From the NCBI GenBank assembly GCA_029465975.1, contig CM055753.1:125380-189379 (forward strand): a stretch of DNA of 64,000 nucleotides, read 5' to 3'. Below the pieces are notes generated by a model. The model had not been told where the DNA came from. It ran no database searches and saw only the letters and a list, made by a program, of their open reading frames with translations. A program made the translations under genes and the position numbers. The stretch is from Dallia pectoralis (taxonomy: Eukaryota > Chordata > Actinopteri > Esociformes > Umbridae). Of the stretch, positions 46,571 through 58,779 are shown one piece after another; position 1 is the stretch's first letter; each line of letters starts with the position of its first letter.

Positions 46571-46735
46571 CGTTTCTGAGACCCGAGGACAGCGGGCAGG
46601 GCAAGAGAGCTTGTGTTTCCCAGGACCCGAGGACAGCGGGTAGTAGAACGTGTTTATGAGACCCGAGGACAGGGGGAAAAGCCAAGGACAGCGTGTTTCT
46701 GAGACCCAAGGACAGAGGGGAGGGCAAGAGAGTGT
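46571..46735. repeat. Archetype-like monomers of the minisatellite
   Basis: Four consecutive ~37-42-bp segments share the core GACCCGAGGACAGCGGG: 46571-46612 (...GCAGGGCAAGAGAGCTT), 46613-46649 (...TAGTAGAAC), 46650-46690 (...GGGGAAAAGCCAAGGACA) and 46691-46732. They line up one-to-one with the three parts of the 124-bp unit but resemble each other much more than the parts within a unit do. Confidence 0.8.
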
Positions 46736-46802
46736 CTGGGAACTACAAACACGCCGCGAGTCTCCAGCCCTGTCCGCAACCATCAGGGTCCCAGTGACCC
46801 TA

Positions 46803-46901
46803 GGCTGCGTAAGGGGTTACCTAGGTTGACCCGAGGACGGCGGGAGTGAGGGGGAATCCTACGCTCGGGTGGCCGGGACCCGAGGGTAGTGTGAGGGATA
46901 A
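46803..46901. repeat. Boundary module, copy 3
   Basis: GGCTGCGTAAGGGGTTACCT, TTGACCCGAGGACGGCGGGA, ending GTAGTGTGAGGGATAAC. Nearly the same as 2758-2855, here leading into the ~708-bp tRNA-Ile repeat. Confidence 0.75.
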
Positions 46902-47749
46902 CAGCGTCCTTACCAAAAAGTTCTATACTCGTTTTGAATCTTGAGGCATTTTAACCAATGGCCATTGGATGCACCTGGCTCCAGAGGCTGAACTTCACAG
47001 CAGAAAGCCTGGACCAAGAAATATGTGGACTTTTATTCACAGTTAGCGCGAACACAGATTTTGTCAGATGTTCAAAAATGGACAAGGCATCTATTGTTAA
47101 AATGTCCCTTGCTCACCAATACATTCTAAACGTTGATTTTATTGTTGAGTAGATTTTCATTGAATAAACTACGGTTCAATGTTACCGCAAGAAAACGACC
47201 AGCAAAATCCATGCCCCCTTTCAATCAACAGTGGGTTTTCCCAAAATGACTTAGACTCTTTTAAGTACAGGGATTTGTCCAGTTTTTAAAGTAAGATCAG
47301 TTGGATAGACAGTTTTTCAAAAAACGCAAAGGTCGCGGGTTCGATGCCCGTACTGGTCATCAGTGTTTTTCCATCTAATAGCTTCGTTCAAATCAACACA
47401 GATGCATTAACATTGCCGCTCAGAATGACTTAACGTCAAATGTTTTTGTGTCCCTCAGCATTACATTGAAAAGTTTCTGAGCACATTGAACAGGTTCTGA
47501 GCACATTGAACAGGTTTGGAACACCTAATTTTTTAAATGTCAATTCAATGAAAATGCAAACACTGTTCATGTCATTCAAAGGCGATGACTATGCCGAACA
47601 ATCATTTAACAGCGTCCTTACCAAAAAGTTCTATACTCGTTTTGAATCTTGAGGCATTTTAACCAATGGCCATTGGATGCACCTGGCTCTAGAGGCTGAA
47701 CGTCAAGCAGAAAGCTTGGACCAAGAAATATGTGGACTTTCATTCACAG
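46899..47749. repeat. ~708-bp repeat unit with decayed tRNA-Ile
   Basis: TAACAGCGTCCTTACCAAAA and the ~140 bp after it at 46899 recur at 47607, almost unchanged, up to the gap. The unit between holds the tRNA-Ile remnant and otherwise no gene. The array probably continues into the gap. Confidence 0.8.
47277..47359 (+). pseudogene. tRNA-Ile(AAT-family) pseudogene
   Basis: The 3' half (AAGGTCGCGGGTTCGATGCC, CGTACTGGTCA) matches the ordinary intron-less tRNA-Ile(AAT). The D arm survives as GATCAGTTGGATAGAC, but the anticodon region is replaced by an A/T-rich run (AGTTTTTCAAAAAACGC). Acceptor ends still nearly pair (GTCCAGT/ACTGGTC). TTTTT follows. Confidence 0.65.
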
Positions 47750-48249
47750 NNNNNNNNNNNNNNNNNNNNNNNNNNNNNNNNNNNNNNNNNNNNNNNNNNN
47801 NNNNNNNNNNNNNNNNNNNNNNNNNNNNNNNNNNNNNNNNNNNNNNNNNNNNNNNNNNNNNNNNNNNNNNNNNNNNNNNNNNNNNNNNNNNNNNNNNNNN
47901 NNNNNNNNNNNNNNNNNNNNNNNNNNNNNNNNNNNNNNNNNNNNNNNNNNNNNNNNNNNNNNNNNNNNNNNNNNNNNNNNNNNNNNNNNNNNNNNNNNNN
48001 NNNNNNNNNNNNNNNNNNNNNNNNNNNNNNNNNNNNNNNNNNNNNNNNNNNNNNNNNNNNNNNNNNNNNNNNNNNNNNNNNNNNNNNNNNNNNNNNNNNN
48101 NNNNNNNNNNNNNNNNNNNNNNNNNNNNNNNNNNNNNNNNNNNNNNNNNNNNNNNNNNNNNNNNNNNNNNNNNNNNNNNNNNNNNNNNNNNNNNNNNNNN
48201 NNNNNNNNNNNNNNNNNNNNNNNNNNNNNNNNNNNNNNNNNNNNNNNNN
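47750..48249. other. Assembly gap, 500 N
   Basis: A second 500-N placeholder, between the ~708-bp tRNA-Ile repeat and a retroviral remnant. The rest of that element and further array copies may be missing here. Confidence 0.99.
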
Positions 48250-49255
48250 AGCGCTGTTTGACAAACTCGTCAGTTTCTTAGTGAGACCGGTCTCTGAGAC
48301 CTTGAGAAATCCACCTAGTAGATTTGGTGACCTGTAGAACAGATCAAAAATTAGTAAATGACCTGCCTAGCAGATTACCTTGGCATCTATAGAACAGATC
48401 AGATTATGGGCCTGGCCCTTTTAATCTATCAAAATTGTATACAAACTGTTCACTATCTTACCGTCTGAAATTCAGTATGCATTTGGTCCTCTAGGTTCAA
48501 ATTCTGTCGTGAATCACTTATCCTCCTTCAAAGATGGTCCTGAAGTAGCCTTCTTTTGAGAAAATATGGATTACTTAAGAACGACGGACGAGCCCCCCAA
48601 GTGTTATGGAATTATTTCTAATACCACTTAATTAATGTTACTATACCTTTGTCTCTAGAATAACATTAAGCAAATACACACTGAACTCAGACTCGGAAAT
48701 AAGAACAGACAAGAGTATCTCTCAAGTTAATTCTAACAGTTTAATTGATAGATGAGGAAAACCTTAACACACGCACTCACGGTAACAATGCGGTGGCAGG
48801 TTATTCCTGACCAAGGCATACAATACACTCAGTTTATATAGGCCATAGAGCAGGAAAGCATACATGGGGTAAACCTTAAAAGGTTAGGGAATCATATGGA
48901 GAAGCTAAGTTGGGCCCAGGAGAATGACATCACAGCAGAGAAAACAGATGTAAAAGGTATGGAAAATTGTACATACAGTATAATATGGGTGATGTATGGA
49001 GCTGTCATAAAACCCGAGGTTCACTCCCCAGTCAAGTAAAGGGGAGGCCTGGTACATATCCATTTATGGTGAGATACATGTAAAACCATACAGTTGCTTT
49101 GACAGTCCATCACAGGTAAGGTAATCAAGACATCTATTTCTAGCATTGGGCCCCTCTTAAGACATACAGATGTCATCCCTGTTCCTCCCAAATATAGCTA
49201 AAAGGTTCTGAGCATCCCTTTCTGGCCTCCCCAGGCCTCACTAATATACACATCT
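48250..49255 (-). mobile_element. Partial second retrovirus-like copy (leader, primer site, diverged LTR)
   Basis: 48300-48601 matches the leader of the first element (CAGATCAGATTATGGGCCTG, CTGAAATTCAGTATG). A Pro-type primer site follows on the minus strand (TGGGGGGCTCGTCC, with one extra G), then an LTR from 48602 (TGTTATGGAATTATTTCTAA). That LTR is clearly diverged, with about a third different in the middle, and lacks the normal CCACAACA end; it stops near 49255 at a dispersed repeat. The remainder is in or beyond the gap. Confidence 0.8.
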
Positions 49256-49530
49256 TCTATCAATCAATCAATCAACAAAGTTGTCACAGAGTGCTTTACA
49301 ATCACCAGCCTGAATCCGACAGAGCAAACATCAACAAGTTGAACAAGTTGATACACGGCGGCTAGGAAAAACTCCCTGAAAGTCAGATTTAGGAAGAAAC
49401 CTAGAGAGGAACCAGGCTCTGAGGGATCACCAGTCCTCTTCTGGCTGGGCTGGGTCGGTTTATGACAGTACAACAAGCGAGGTGTGAAAAACTGAGAAAC
49501 AAAATAGTCCGGGATGTACGGTAGGGATGT
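49256..49530. repeat. Dispersed fish repeat with (ATCA)n end
   Basis: It begins TCAATCAATCAATCAAC and continues CACAGAGTGCTTTACAATCA, GGCTAGGAAAAACTCCCTGA, AACCTAGAGAGGAACCAGGC and CAGTCCTCTTCTGGCTGGG. From general knowledge this is a common interspersed repeat of salmonid-type and other teleost genomes. It truncates the LTR on its left. The small minus-strand frame over it is not a gene. Confidence 0.65.
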
Positions 49531-49539
49531 TGGATTTGA

Positions 49540-52500
49540 TACCCTAGCAACCACCTAGCAACACCATAGTAACCATCCAAAATACCTTATCAACCGCCTA
49601 GCAACGCCCTAGCACCCTCCCAGATTACCCTTGCAACCACCTGGCAACACCATTGTAACTACCCAAAATACATTAGCAACCGCCTAGCAACTCCCTAGCA
49701 ACCACCCAGAATACCCTAGCAACCGCCTAGCAACACTGTAGTAACCACCCACAATACCTTAGCAACTGCATAGCGACACCCTAGCAACCACCAAGAACCC
49801 CCTAGCAACCACCTAGCAACATCCTAGTAACAACCTAGCAACATAAAAGCAACCACCTAGCAACCACCCAGAACCCCTAGCAACCACCTAGCAACGCCCT
49901 AGCAACCACCTAGCATCATCCTAGCAACCACCTAGCAACCACCCAGAACCCCTAGCAACCGCTTAGCAACACCATAGTAACTACCCAAAATACATAAGCA
50001 ACCGCCTACCAACACCCTAGCAACCATCCAGATTACCATGGCAACCACCTAGCAACACCCTAGCAACCACACAGAATACCCTAGCAACGACCTAGCAACC
50101 ACCCAGAACCTCCTAGCAACCGCCTAGCAACATCCTAGCAACCACCTAGCAACCACCCAGAACCCTTAGCAACCGCTTAGCAACACCATAGTAACTACCC
50201 AAAATACATAAGCAACCGCCTACCAACACCCTAGCAACCATCCAGATTACCATGGCAACCACCTAGCAACACCCTAGCAACCACACAGAATACCCTAGCA
50301 ACGACCTAGCAACCACCCAGAACCTCCTAGCAACCGCCTAGCAACATCCTAGCAACCACCTAGCAACCACCCAGAACCCTTAGCAACCGCCAGGCAACAA
50401 CTTAGCAATCACCCAAAATACCTTATCAACCGCCTAGCAACCTCCCAGAACCCCCTAGCAACCACCTAGCATCATCCTAGCAACCACCTAGCAACCTCCC
50501 AGAACCCCTAGCAACCGCTTAGCAACGCCTTAGCAACCACCCAAAATACCTTATCAACCACCTAGCAACGCCTTAGCAATCACCCAAAATACCTTATCAA
50601 CCGCCTAGCAACGCCATAGCAACCTCCCAGAACCCCCTAACAACCACCTAGCCACATCCTAGCAACCACCTAGCAACCGCTTAGCAACGCCTTAGCAACC
50701 ACCCAAAATACATTAGCAACTGCTAGCAACGCCCCAGCAGCCACCCAGAAACCCCTAGCAACCACCTAGAAACATCCTAGCAACTACCAAGCAACATCCT
50801 AGCAACCACCTAGCAACCACCCAGAACCCCTAGCAACCGCCTAGCAACGCCTTAGCAACCACTCAGAATACCCTAGCAACCACCTAGCAACACCATAGTA
50901 ACTACCCAAAATACATAAGCAACCGCCTAGCACCGCCCTAGCAACCGCCCAGAACCCCCTAGCAACCGCGTAGCAACGCCCTAGCAACCACCCGAAACCC
51001 TGTAGCAACCACCTAGCAACGCCCTAGCAGCCACCCAGAATACCCTAGCAACCACCCAGAACCCCCTAGCAACCACCCAGAACCCCCTAGCAACCGCCTA
51101 CCAACACCCTAGCAACCATCCAGAATACCATGGCAACCACCTAGCAACGCCCTAGCAACCACACAGAATACCCTAGCAACGACCTAGCAACAGCCTAGCA
51201 ACCACCCAGAATACCCTAGCAACCACCTAGCAACCACCCAGAACCTCCTAGCAACCGCCTAGCAACATCTTAGCAACCACCTAGCAACCACCCAGAACCC
51301 TTAGCAACCGCCAGGCAACAACTTAGCAATCACCCAAAATACCTTATCAACCGCCTAGCAACGCCATAGCAACCTCCCAGAACCCCCTAGCAACCACCTA
51401 GCATCATCCTAGCAACCACCCAGAACCCCTAGCAACCGCTTAGCAACGCCTTAGCAACCACCCAAAATACCTTATCAACCACCTAGCAACGCACTACCAA
51501 CCACCCAGAATACCCTAGCAACCACCTTGCAACACCATAGCAACAACCCAGAATACCCAAGCAACCACCTAGCAACACCATAGTAACCATCCAAAATACC
51601 TTAGCCACAGCTTAGCAACGCTCTATCAACCACCTAGAATACCCTAGCAACCACCTAGCAACACCACAGAAACCATCCAAAATACTTTAGCAACAGCCTA
51701 GCATAGCCCTATCAACCACCCAGAATACCCTAGCAACACCCTAGCAATCACCTAGAATACCCTAGCAAACACTTAGCAACACCATAGCAACCACCCAGAA
51801 TACCCTAGCAACCTCCCAGAATACCCTAGCAACCACCTAGCAACACCGTAGTAACCACCCAACATAGCTTAGCAACCGCATAGCAACGCCCTATCAACCA
51901 CCTAGAATACCCAAGCAACCACCTAGCAACACCATAGTAGCCATCCAAAATACCTTATCAACCGCCTAGCAACGCCCTATCAACCACCCATAATACCCTA
52001 GCAACCACTTAGCAACACCATAGCAACCACCCGGGATAACCTAGCAACCACCTAGCAACACCATAGTAACCATCCAAAATACCTGAGCAACTGCCTAGCA
52101 ACACCATAGCAACCACCTAGAATACCCTAGCAACCACCTAGCAACGCCCTAGCAACCACCCAGAACCCCCTAGCAACCACCTAGCAACATCCTAGCAACC
52201 ACCTAGCAACATGCTAGCAACCACCTAGCAACCACCCAGAACCCTTAGCAACCGCCAGGCAACGCCTTAGCAATCACCCAAAATACCTTATCAACCGCCT
52301 AGCAACGCCATAGCAACCTCCCAGAACCCCCTAGCAACCACCTAGCAACATCCTAGCAACCACCTAGCAACCACCCAGAACCCCTAGCAACCGCTTAGCA
52401 ACGCCTTAGCAACCACCCAAAATACATTAGCAACTGTCTAGCAACGCCCCAGCAACCACCCAGAAACCCCTAGCAACCACCTAGAAACATCCTAGCAACT

Positions 52501-55500
52501 ACCAAGCAACATCCTAGCAACCACCTAGCAACCACCCAGAACCCCTAGCAACCGCCTAGCAACGCCTTAGCAACCCCCCAGAATACCCTAGCAACCACCT
52601 AGCAACACCATAGTAACTACCCAAAATACATTAGCAACCGCCTAGCACCGCCCTAGCAACCGCCCAGAACCCCCTAGCAACCACCCAGAACCCCCTAGCA
52701 ACCGCCTACCAACACCCTAGCAACCATCCAGATTACCATGGCAACCACCTAGCAACGCCCTAGCAACCACAGAGAATACCCTAGCAACGACCTAGCAACC
52801 ACCCAGAACCTCCTAGCAACCGCCTAGCAACATCCTAGCAACCACCTAGCAACCACCCAGAACCCTTAGCAACCGCCAGGCAACAACTTAGCAATCACCC
52901 AAAATACCTTATCAACCGCATAGCAACGCCATAGCAACCTCCCAGAACCCCCTAGCAACCACCTAGCATCATCCTAGCAACCACCTAGCAACCACCCAGA
53001 ACCCCTAGCAACCGCTTAGCAACGCCTTAGCAACCACCCAAAATACCTTATCAACCACCTAGCAACGCCTTAGCAATCACCCAAAATACCTTATCAACCG
53101 CCTAGCAACGCCATAGCAACCTCCCAGAACCCCCTAGCAACCACCTAGCCACATCCTAGCAACCACCTAGCAACCACCCAGAACCCCTAGCAACCGCTTA
53201 GCAACGCCTTAGCAACCACCCAAAATACATTAGCAACTGCTAGCAACGCCCCAGCAGCCACCCAGAAACCCCTAGCAACCACCTAGAAACATCCTAGCAA
53301 CTACCAAGCAACATCCTAGCAACCACCTAGCAACCACCCAGAACCCCTAGCAACCGCCTAGCAACCACTCAGAATACCCTAGCAACCACTTAGCAACACC
53401 ATAGTAACTACCCAAAATACATAAGCAACCGCCTAGCACCGCCCTAGCAACCGCCCAGAACCCCCTAGCAACCGCGTAGCAACGCCCTAGCAACCACCCG
53501 AAACCCTGTAGCAACCACCTAGCAACGCCCTAGCAGCCACCCAGAATACCCTAGCAACCACCCAGAACCCCCTAGCAACCACCCAGAACCCCCTAGCAAC
53601 CGCCTACCAACACCCTAGCAACCATCCAGATTACCATGGCAACCACCTAGCAACACCCTAGCAACCACACAGAATACCCTAGCAACGACCTAGCAACAGC
53701 CTAGCAACCACCCAGAATACCCTAGCAACCACCTAGCAACCACCCAGAACCTCTTAGCAACCGCCTAGCAACATCCTAGCAACCACCTAGCAACCACCCA
53801 GAACCCTTAGCAACCGCCAGGCAACAACTTAGCAATCACCCAAAATACCTTATCAACCGCCTAGCAACGCCATAGCAACCTCCCAGAACCCCCTAGCAAC
53901 CACCTAGCATCATCCTAGCAACCACCCAGAACCCCTAGCAACCACCTAGCAACGCACTACCAACCACCCAGAATACCCTAGCAACCACCTTGCAACACCA
54001 TAGCAACAACCCAGAATACCCAAGCAACCACCTAGCAACACCATAGTAACCATCCAAAATACCTTAGCCACAGCTTAGCAACGCTCTATCAACCACCTAG
54101 AATACCCTAGCAACCACCTAGCAACACCACAGAAACCATCCAAAATACTTTAGCAACAGCCTAGCATAGCCCTATCAACCACCCAGAATACCCTAGCAAC
54201 ACCCTAGCAATCACCTAGAATACCCTAGCAAACACTTAGCAACACCATAGCAACCACCCAGAATACCCTAGCAACCTCCCAGAATACCCTAGCAACCACC
54301 TAGCAACACCGTAGTAACCACCCAACATAGCTTAGCAACCGCATAGCAACGCCCTATCAACCACCTAGAATACCCTAGCAACCACCTAGCAACACCACAG
54401 CAACCACCCAGAATACCCTAGCAACCACCTAGCAACACCGTAGTAGCCATCCAAAATACTTTAGCAACAGCCTAGCAACGCCCTATCAACCACCCAGAAT
54501 ACCCTAGCAACACCATAGCAACCACCCAGAATACCCTAGCAACCACCTAGCAACACCATAGTAACCACCCAAATCACTTTTGCAACCGCCTAGCAACGCC
54601 CTAGCAACGCCTAGCAACATCCTAGCAACCACCCAGAATACCCTAGCAAACACTTATCTACACCATAGCAACCACCCAGAATACCATAGCAACCACCTAG
54701 CAACACCGTGGCAGCCACCCAGAATACCATAGCAACCTCCCGAATACCCTAGCAACCACCTAGCAACACCGTAGTAACCACCCAAAATACCTTAGCAACC
54801 GCATAGCAACGCCCTAGCAACCTCCCAAAATACCCTAGCAACCACCTAGCAACACCGTAGTAACCACTCAAAACACCTTAGCAACCGCATAGCAACGCCC
54901 TAGCAACCACCCAGAATACCCTAGCAACAACCTAGCAACATCCTAGCAACCACCCAAAATACCCTATCAACCACCTAGAATACCCTAGCAACCACCTACC
55001 AACACCACAGCAACCACCCAGAATACCCTAGCAACCACCTAGCAACACCATAGTAACCATCCAAAATACTTTAGCAACAGCCTAGCAACGCCCTATCAAC
55101 CACCCAGAATACGCTAGCAACACCATAGCAACCTCCCGAATACCCTAGCAACCACCTAGCAACACCGTAGTAACCACCCAAAATACCTTAGCAATCGCCT
55201 AGCAACGCTCAAGCAACCACCAAGAATACCCTAGAAACCACCTAATAACCACCCAGAACCCCCTAGCAACGCCCTAGCAACCACCCAGAATAACCTAGCA
55301 ACCACCTAGCAACACCATAGTAACCATCCAAAATACCTTAGCCACAGCTTAGCAACGCCCTATCAACCACCTAGAATACCCTAGCAACCACCTAGCAACA
55401 CCACAGCAACCACCCGGAACCTCCTAGCAACCGCCTAGCAACGCATAGCAACCACCCAGAATACCCTAGCAACCACCTAGCAACACCATAGCAACCACCC

Positions 55501-55765
55501 AGAATACCCTAGCAACCACCTAGCAACAGCCTAGAAACCACCCAGAACCCCCTAGCAACCGCCTAGCAACGACTTAGCAACCACCCTGAATACCCTAGTA
55601 ACCACCTAGCAACACCATAGCAACCACCCAGAATACCCTAGCAACCACCTAGGAACACCATAGTATCCATCCAAAATACCTTAGCAACCGCCTAGCAACG
55701 CCCTGGCAACCACCCATAATACCCTAGCAACCACCTAGCAACACCATAGGAACCACCTATGAGCC
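49540..55765. repeat. CTAGCAACC minisatellite, ~6.2 kb
   Basis: Variants of CCTAGCAACCACCTAGCAAC, CACCCAGAATAC and CCATAGTAAC in ~21- and ~42-bp periods, strongly strand-asymmetric (almost no G on this strand apart from the AGC). An internal duplication of ~2.5 kb is visible: CCGAAACCCTGTAGC at ~50993 and 53499, GCACTACCAACC at 51491 and 53954. No gene is seen. Confidence 0.95.
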
Positions 55766-56105
55766 TGTCTATTATACAGCATGTAACCTGCCTATTAAAC
55801 AGCATAATAACCTGAATATTAAACAGCATGTAACCTGCCTATAGTACAGCATGTAACGTGCTTTTTCATTATCATGCAAACCTGCCTATTTAACAGCATG
55901 TAACCTGCCTATTAAACAGCATGTGACATGCCTATTAAACAGCAAGTGACCTGCCTACGAAACAGCATAATAACAACCTGCCTATTAAACAGCATGTAAC
56001 CTGCTTATTAATTATCATGCAAACCTGCCTATTAAGCAGCATGGTAACCAGCCTTTTAACCAACCTAGTAACCTATTAAACAGCATTGCAACCTGCCTAG
56101 TTGTT
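55766..56105. repeat. ~23-bp CCTGCCTATTAAACAGCATG minisatellite
   Basis: About 14 imperfect copies of AACCTGCCTATTAAACAGCA with TG(T/A)A spacers. No gene. Confidence 0.85.
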
Positions 56106-56149
56106 TGAGTGAGCCTACACATACAGTACTGGCTAGATAGTTAGTTTGC

Positions 56150-56566
56150 ACACTAACAAAAGTTGTTTGAATACAATCTACCCGGTGATGGAGCATACAT
56201 ATACAAGAGTAACTAGCTAGCTAGCGCGCTAACGCTAGCTAGCATGCTAACGTTGTTGATTGAATGTATGCATACACATATAGGAGTAGCTAGCTAGCGC
56301 GCTTACATATAGGCTAACATACTAACGTTAGCTGTTTGAATGTATGCATACACATACAGGAGTAGCTAGCTAGCGCGCTAACACTAGCTAACATGCTAAC
56401 ATTAGCAGTTTGAATGTATGCATACACTTACAGGAGTAGCTAACGCTAGCTAGCGCGCTAACGCTAGCTAACATGCTAACATTAGCTGTTTGAATGTATG
56501 CATACACTTACAGGAGTAGCTAACGCTAGTTAGCGCGCTTACGCTAGCTAACATGCTAACGTGTAA
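56150..56566. repeat. Palindrome-rich ~80-bp tandem repeat
   Basis: Four to five units of TTTGAATGTATGCATACAC plus AGGAGTAGCTA plus GCTAGCGCGCTAACGCTAGC and ACATGCTAAC. Self-complementary pieces (TGTATGCATACA, TAGCTAGCGCGCTA-like, GCTAGC) allow foldback. Confidence 0.85.
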
Positions 56567-58330
56567 ACAGAGACCCAGAGAAAGAACTTACCCATTAGAC
56601 ATACAGCAGCAGCTGCAGATAGTGTTTGTGGCTGTTGCATGGCAGTGTCTGTGGCTGTTGCCTGGCAACTATGCCTTTGTCAGGAGGAACAGCTGTTCTC
56701 ATCAATGTCAGAGCGCGCTGCATCCTCCCCCTTCCAGAATGTTCCTTCTATTTAGCCAATCAACAACCAGCAAATGCAGCTTGTCTGTGTCAGATGAATA
56801 GGATTCAGGCATGGTCGTATACTTTTAGCTATACTAACCAGTATAGTTTTACTCACACAGTTTAAATAATTACATCATGAGAATCCTAAGAACCAGGCCG
56901 ACATTTTGATCTATAATATGTATCTGTAACCTCGGAAATGTAGGTGCTATCACAATTTACAAATGAGCAAAAAAACTGTAACTGGCAGGCGATTTCTAGA
57001 GTGGAGATTCAAATCCTTATAATGGCAGTCTATGGGGAGGCACTAGTTGGAAACAAAAGGGCATAACGTAATAACTATTTATGTTACAGCTTATATTTGG
57101 ACATTTTTAGTGACACAAATAGCTGAACGTTTTTATATGCTATTTGTGTGTACAGAGTTAAAACTCTAGCAGCAGCAGCAGTTTACAAATGTTCTCAACA
57201 TTTTCTCCCCAAGAAGGTCTCACACTCTAGTTTTGAACATTCTAACAATGTATTTCAATGAGGATTAATTAGCGACAATATCGTTAATATTTCGTAAACT
57301 ACATAACAAAACTTTCTACAAAACAATAGCAACAAAATAAGTTTCGGGACGCACATTTTGACAATTTTTTGTCCATCTAGTGCAAAAACTGTGGGAGGAG
57401 ATAGGGTGGTCAAAAAGTGATATAATAATAATAATATATATGTGAGAATACAATATGTGTCTTATTGGGAAGCAAGGGATGAGAAAGGAAGCATGTGAAA
57501 AAATATTGGTCTTTCATGGTCTATCCGTGTTGAAATGGCATCCATTAGAGAAAAAATGCAAGGAAACCTGTCAAGGTTGTGGAAAAGTGTGACAATGAAG
57601 TGAATATGTCTAGTAGGCTAGGCTATTCGTGTGCCACAATGCATTCTGGGTCACGAGAGCAATCATGTTAATGAAGCTAACCTTTGCCAACAAGTGACTT
57701 AAATGTAAATGACTGGAACGGTTCACGAACTATAGCAATCATGCTTACTTATAATGCTAATTTTTCTATTTGTCAAAATGAATGGTTGGCTGGAACGCTT
57801 CACGAACAACAGCTAGCATGCTAATCATGCTTACAAGTGATTTTCTTTTAATAACATTGCTTCATTTGAAGTTGAAAGACAATAATTTGACACCTGTCAA
57901 GCCAGGAATCAAGTCAATTAAAGCAGCAGTTCAAGAGACAAAGAGACAGCAATAATTTGGGCTCCAATTGACTAAAGTTTATCAAGCTCTTACTCAGTCA
58001 TTTTCTCACATATCAATGTGAAACCTTTCTAAGATACTACAGAGTGATTCCATCTTATATCCTGTTTGGTCTGAAAGACCATCATTCAAAACTGCAATTA
58101 TTCAATAGACTAATATACATTAAGTTAATATGTTCATATACTTCAAATGTACAGTTAAATCCATCATGGGGGACGTATATGGGGCGCCGTTTGTAAAGTG
58201 AAGCACACAAAAAATAACACCAACATTTTGCCACATTTAGCCTCAAACAACATTTAATAGTCACGTTTTTAACACATTTAAAGCATTATTTGTGAACTTT
58301 GTCTTATTTACTTTTTGTGTAAAATATATA
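56567..58330. other. Low-copy sequence without a clear gene
   Basis: It does not look repeated within the window. The only frames are under 90 codons and unremarkable. A short ATA/TA run lies at 57421-57441. It may be upstream flank of the gene that starts at 58.66 kb. Confidence 0.5.
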
Positions 58331-58552
58331 TAAATGCTAAATGTTAAATATTAAATGTTAAATCTAAATGTTAAATGTTAAATCTAAATGCTAAATGTTA
58401 TATCTAAATGTTATATGTTAAATCTAAATGTTATTTGTTTAATCTAAATGTTATATGTTAAATCTAAATGTTAAATGTTAAATGTAAATGTTAAATCTAA
58501 ATGTTAAATGTTAAATCTAACTGTTAAATGTTAAATCTAAATTACAAGTCAT
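58331..58552. repeat. AAATGTTAAATCT tandem repeat
   Basis: Imperfect copies of AAATGTTAAATCT, AT-rich and low complexity, ending about 100 bp before exon 1 of the gene below. Confidence 0.9.
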
Positions 58553-58659
58553 ACATTTAACTATACAAGAATTACGGTACTTAGCCACGCTCCTAGTTTG
58601 TGACCGCGAATCTTCACAACTCACACAGCTCTATTTCACAAAGAAAGAGGTCTTTCAAA

Positions 58660-58779
58660 ATGGTAAGCCATGAAGATTTAGCGGCTGTAATTGAGAGAGC
58701 TGTTGCTGCTGGTGTTAGGATGGCTCTACATGACCGACCTACACCAAGCACATCTTCCCCATCCACATCATTGCCATCG
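58660..58779 (+). CDS. Unknown teleost gene, exon 1 (coding part)
   Basis: Exactly 40 codons from ATG to a strong donor (TCG|GTAAGT), phase 0. The product starts MVSHEDLAAVIERAVAAGVR, a short probable helix, and ends in a Ser/Thr/Pro-rich stretch (PTPSTSSPSTS). I chose this ATG because the helix-like coding start begins here; an in-frame upstream ATG at 58600 would add 20 unremarkable residues. The gene joins the three phase-0 exons downstream and runs off the window. The family is not identified. Confidence 0.55.

Noticed and set aside
49264..49554. 96-codon minus-strand frame with RTGDPSEPGSSLGFFLNLT
   Set aside because: It is the translated form of a common dispersed repeat.
56553..56865. 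Two overlapping ~80-codon frames after the palindromic repeat
   Set aside because: Short, no motif, overlapping in two frames, and no splice or start context to support them.
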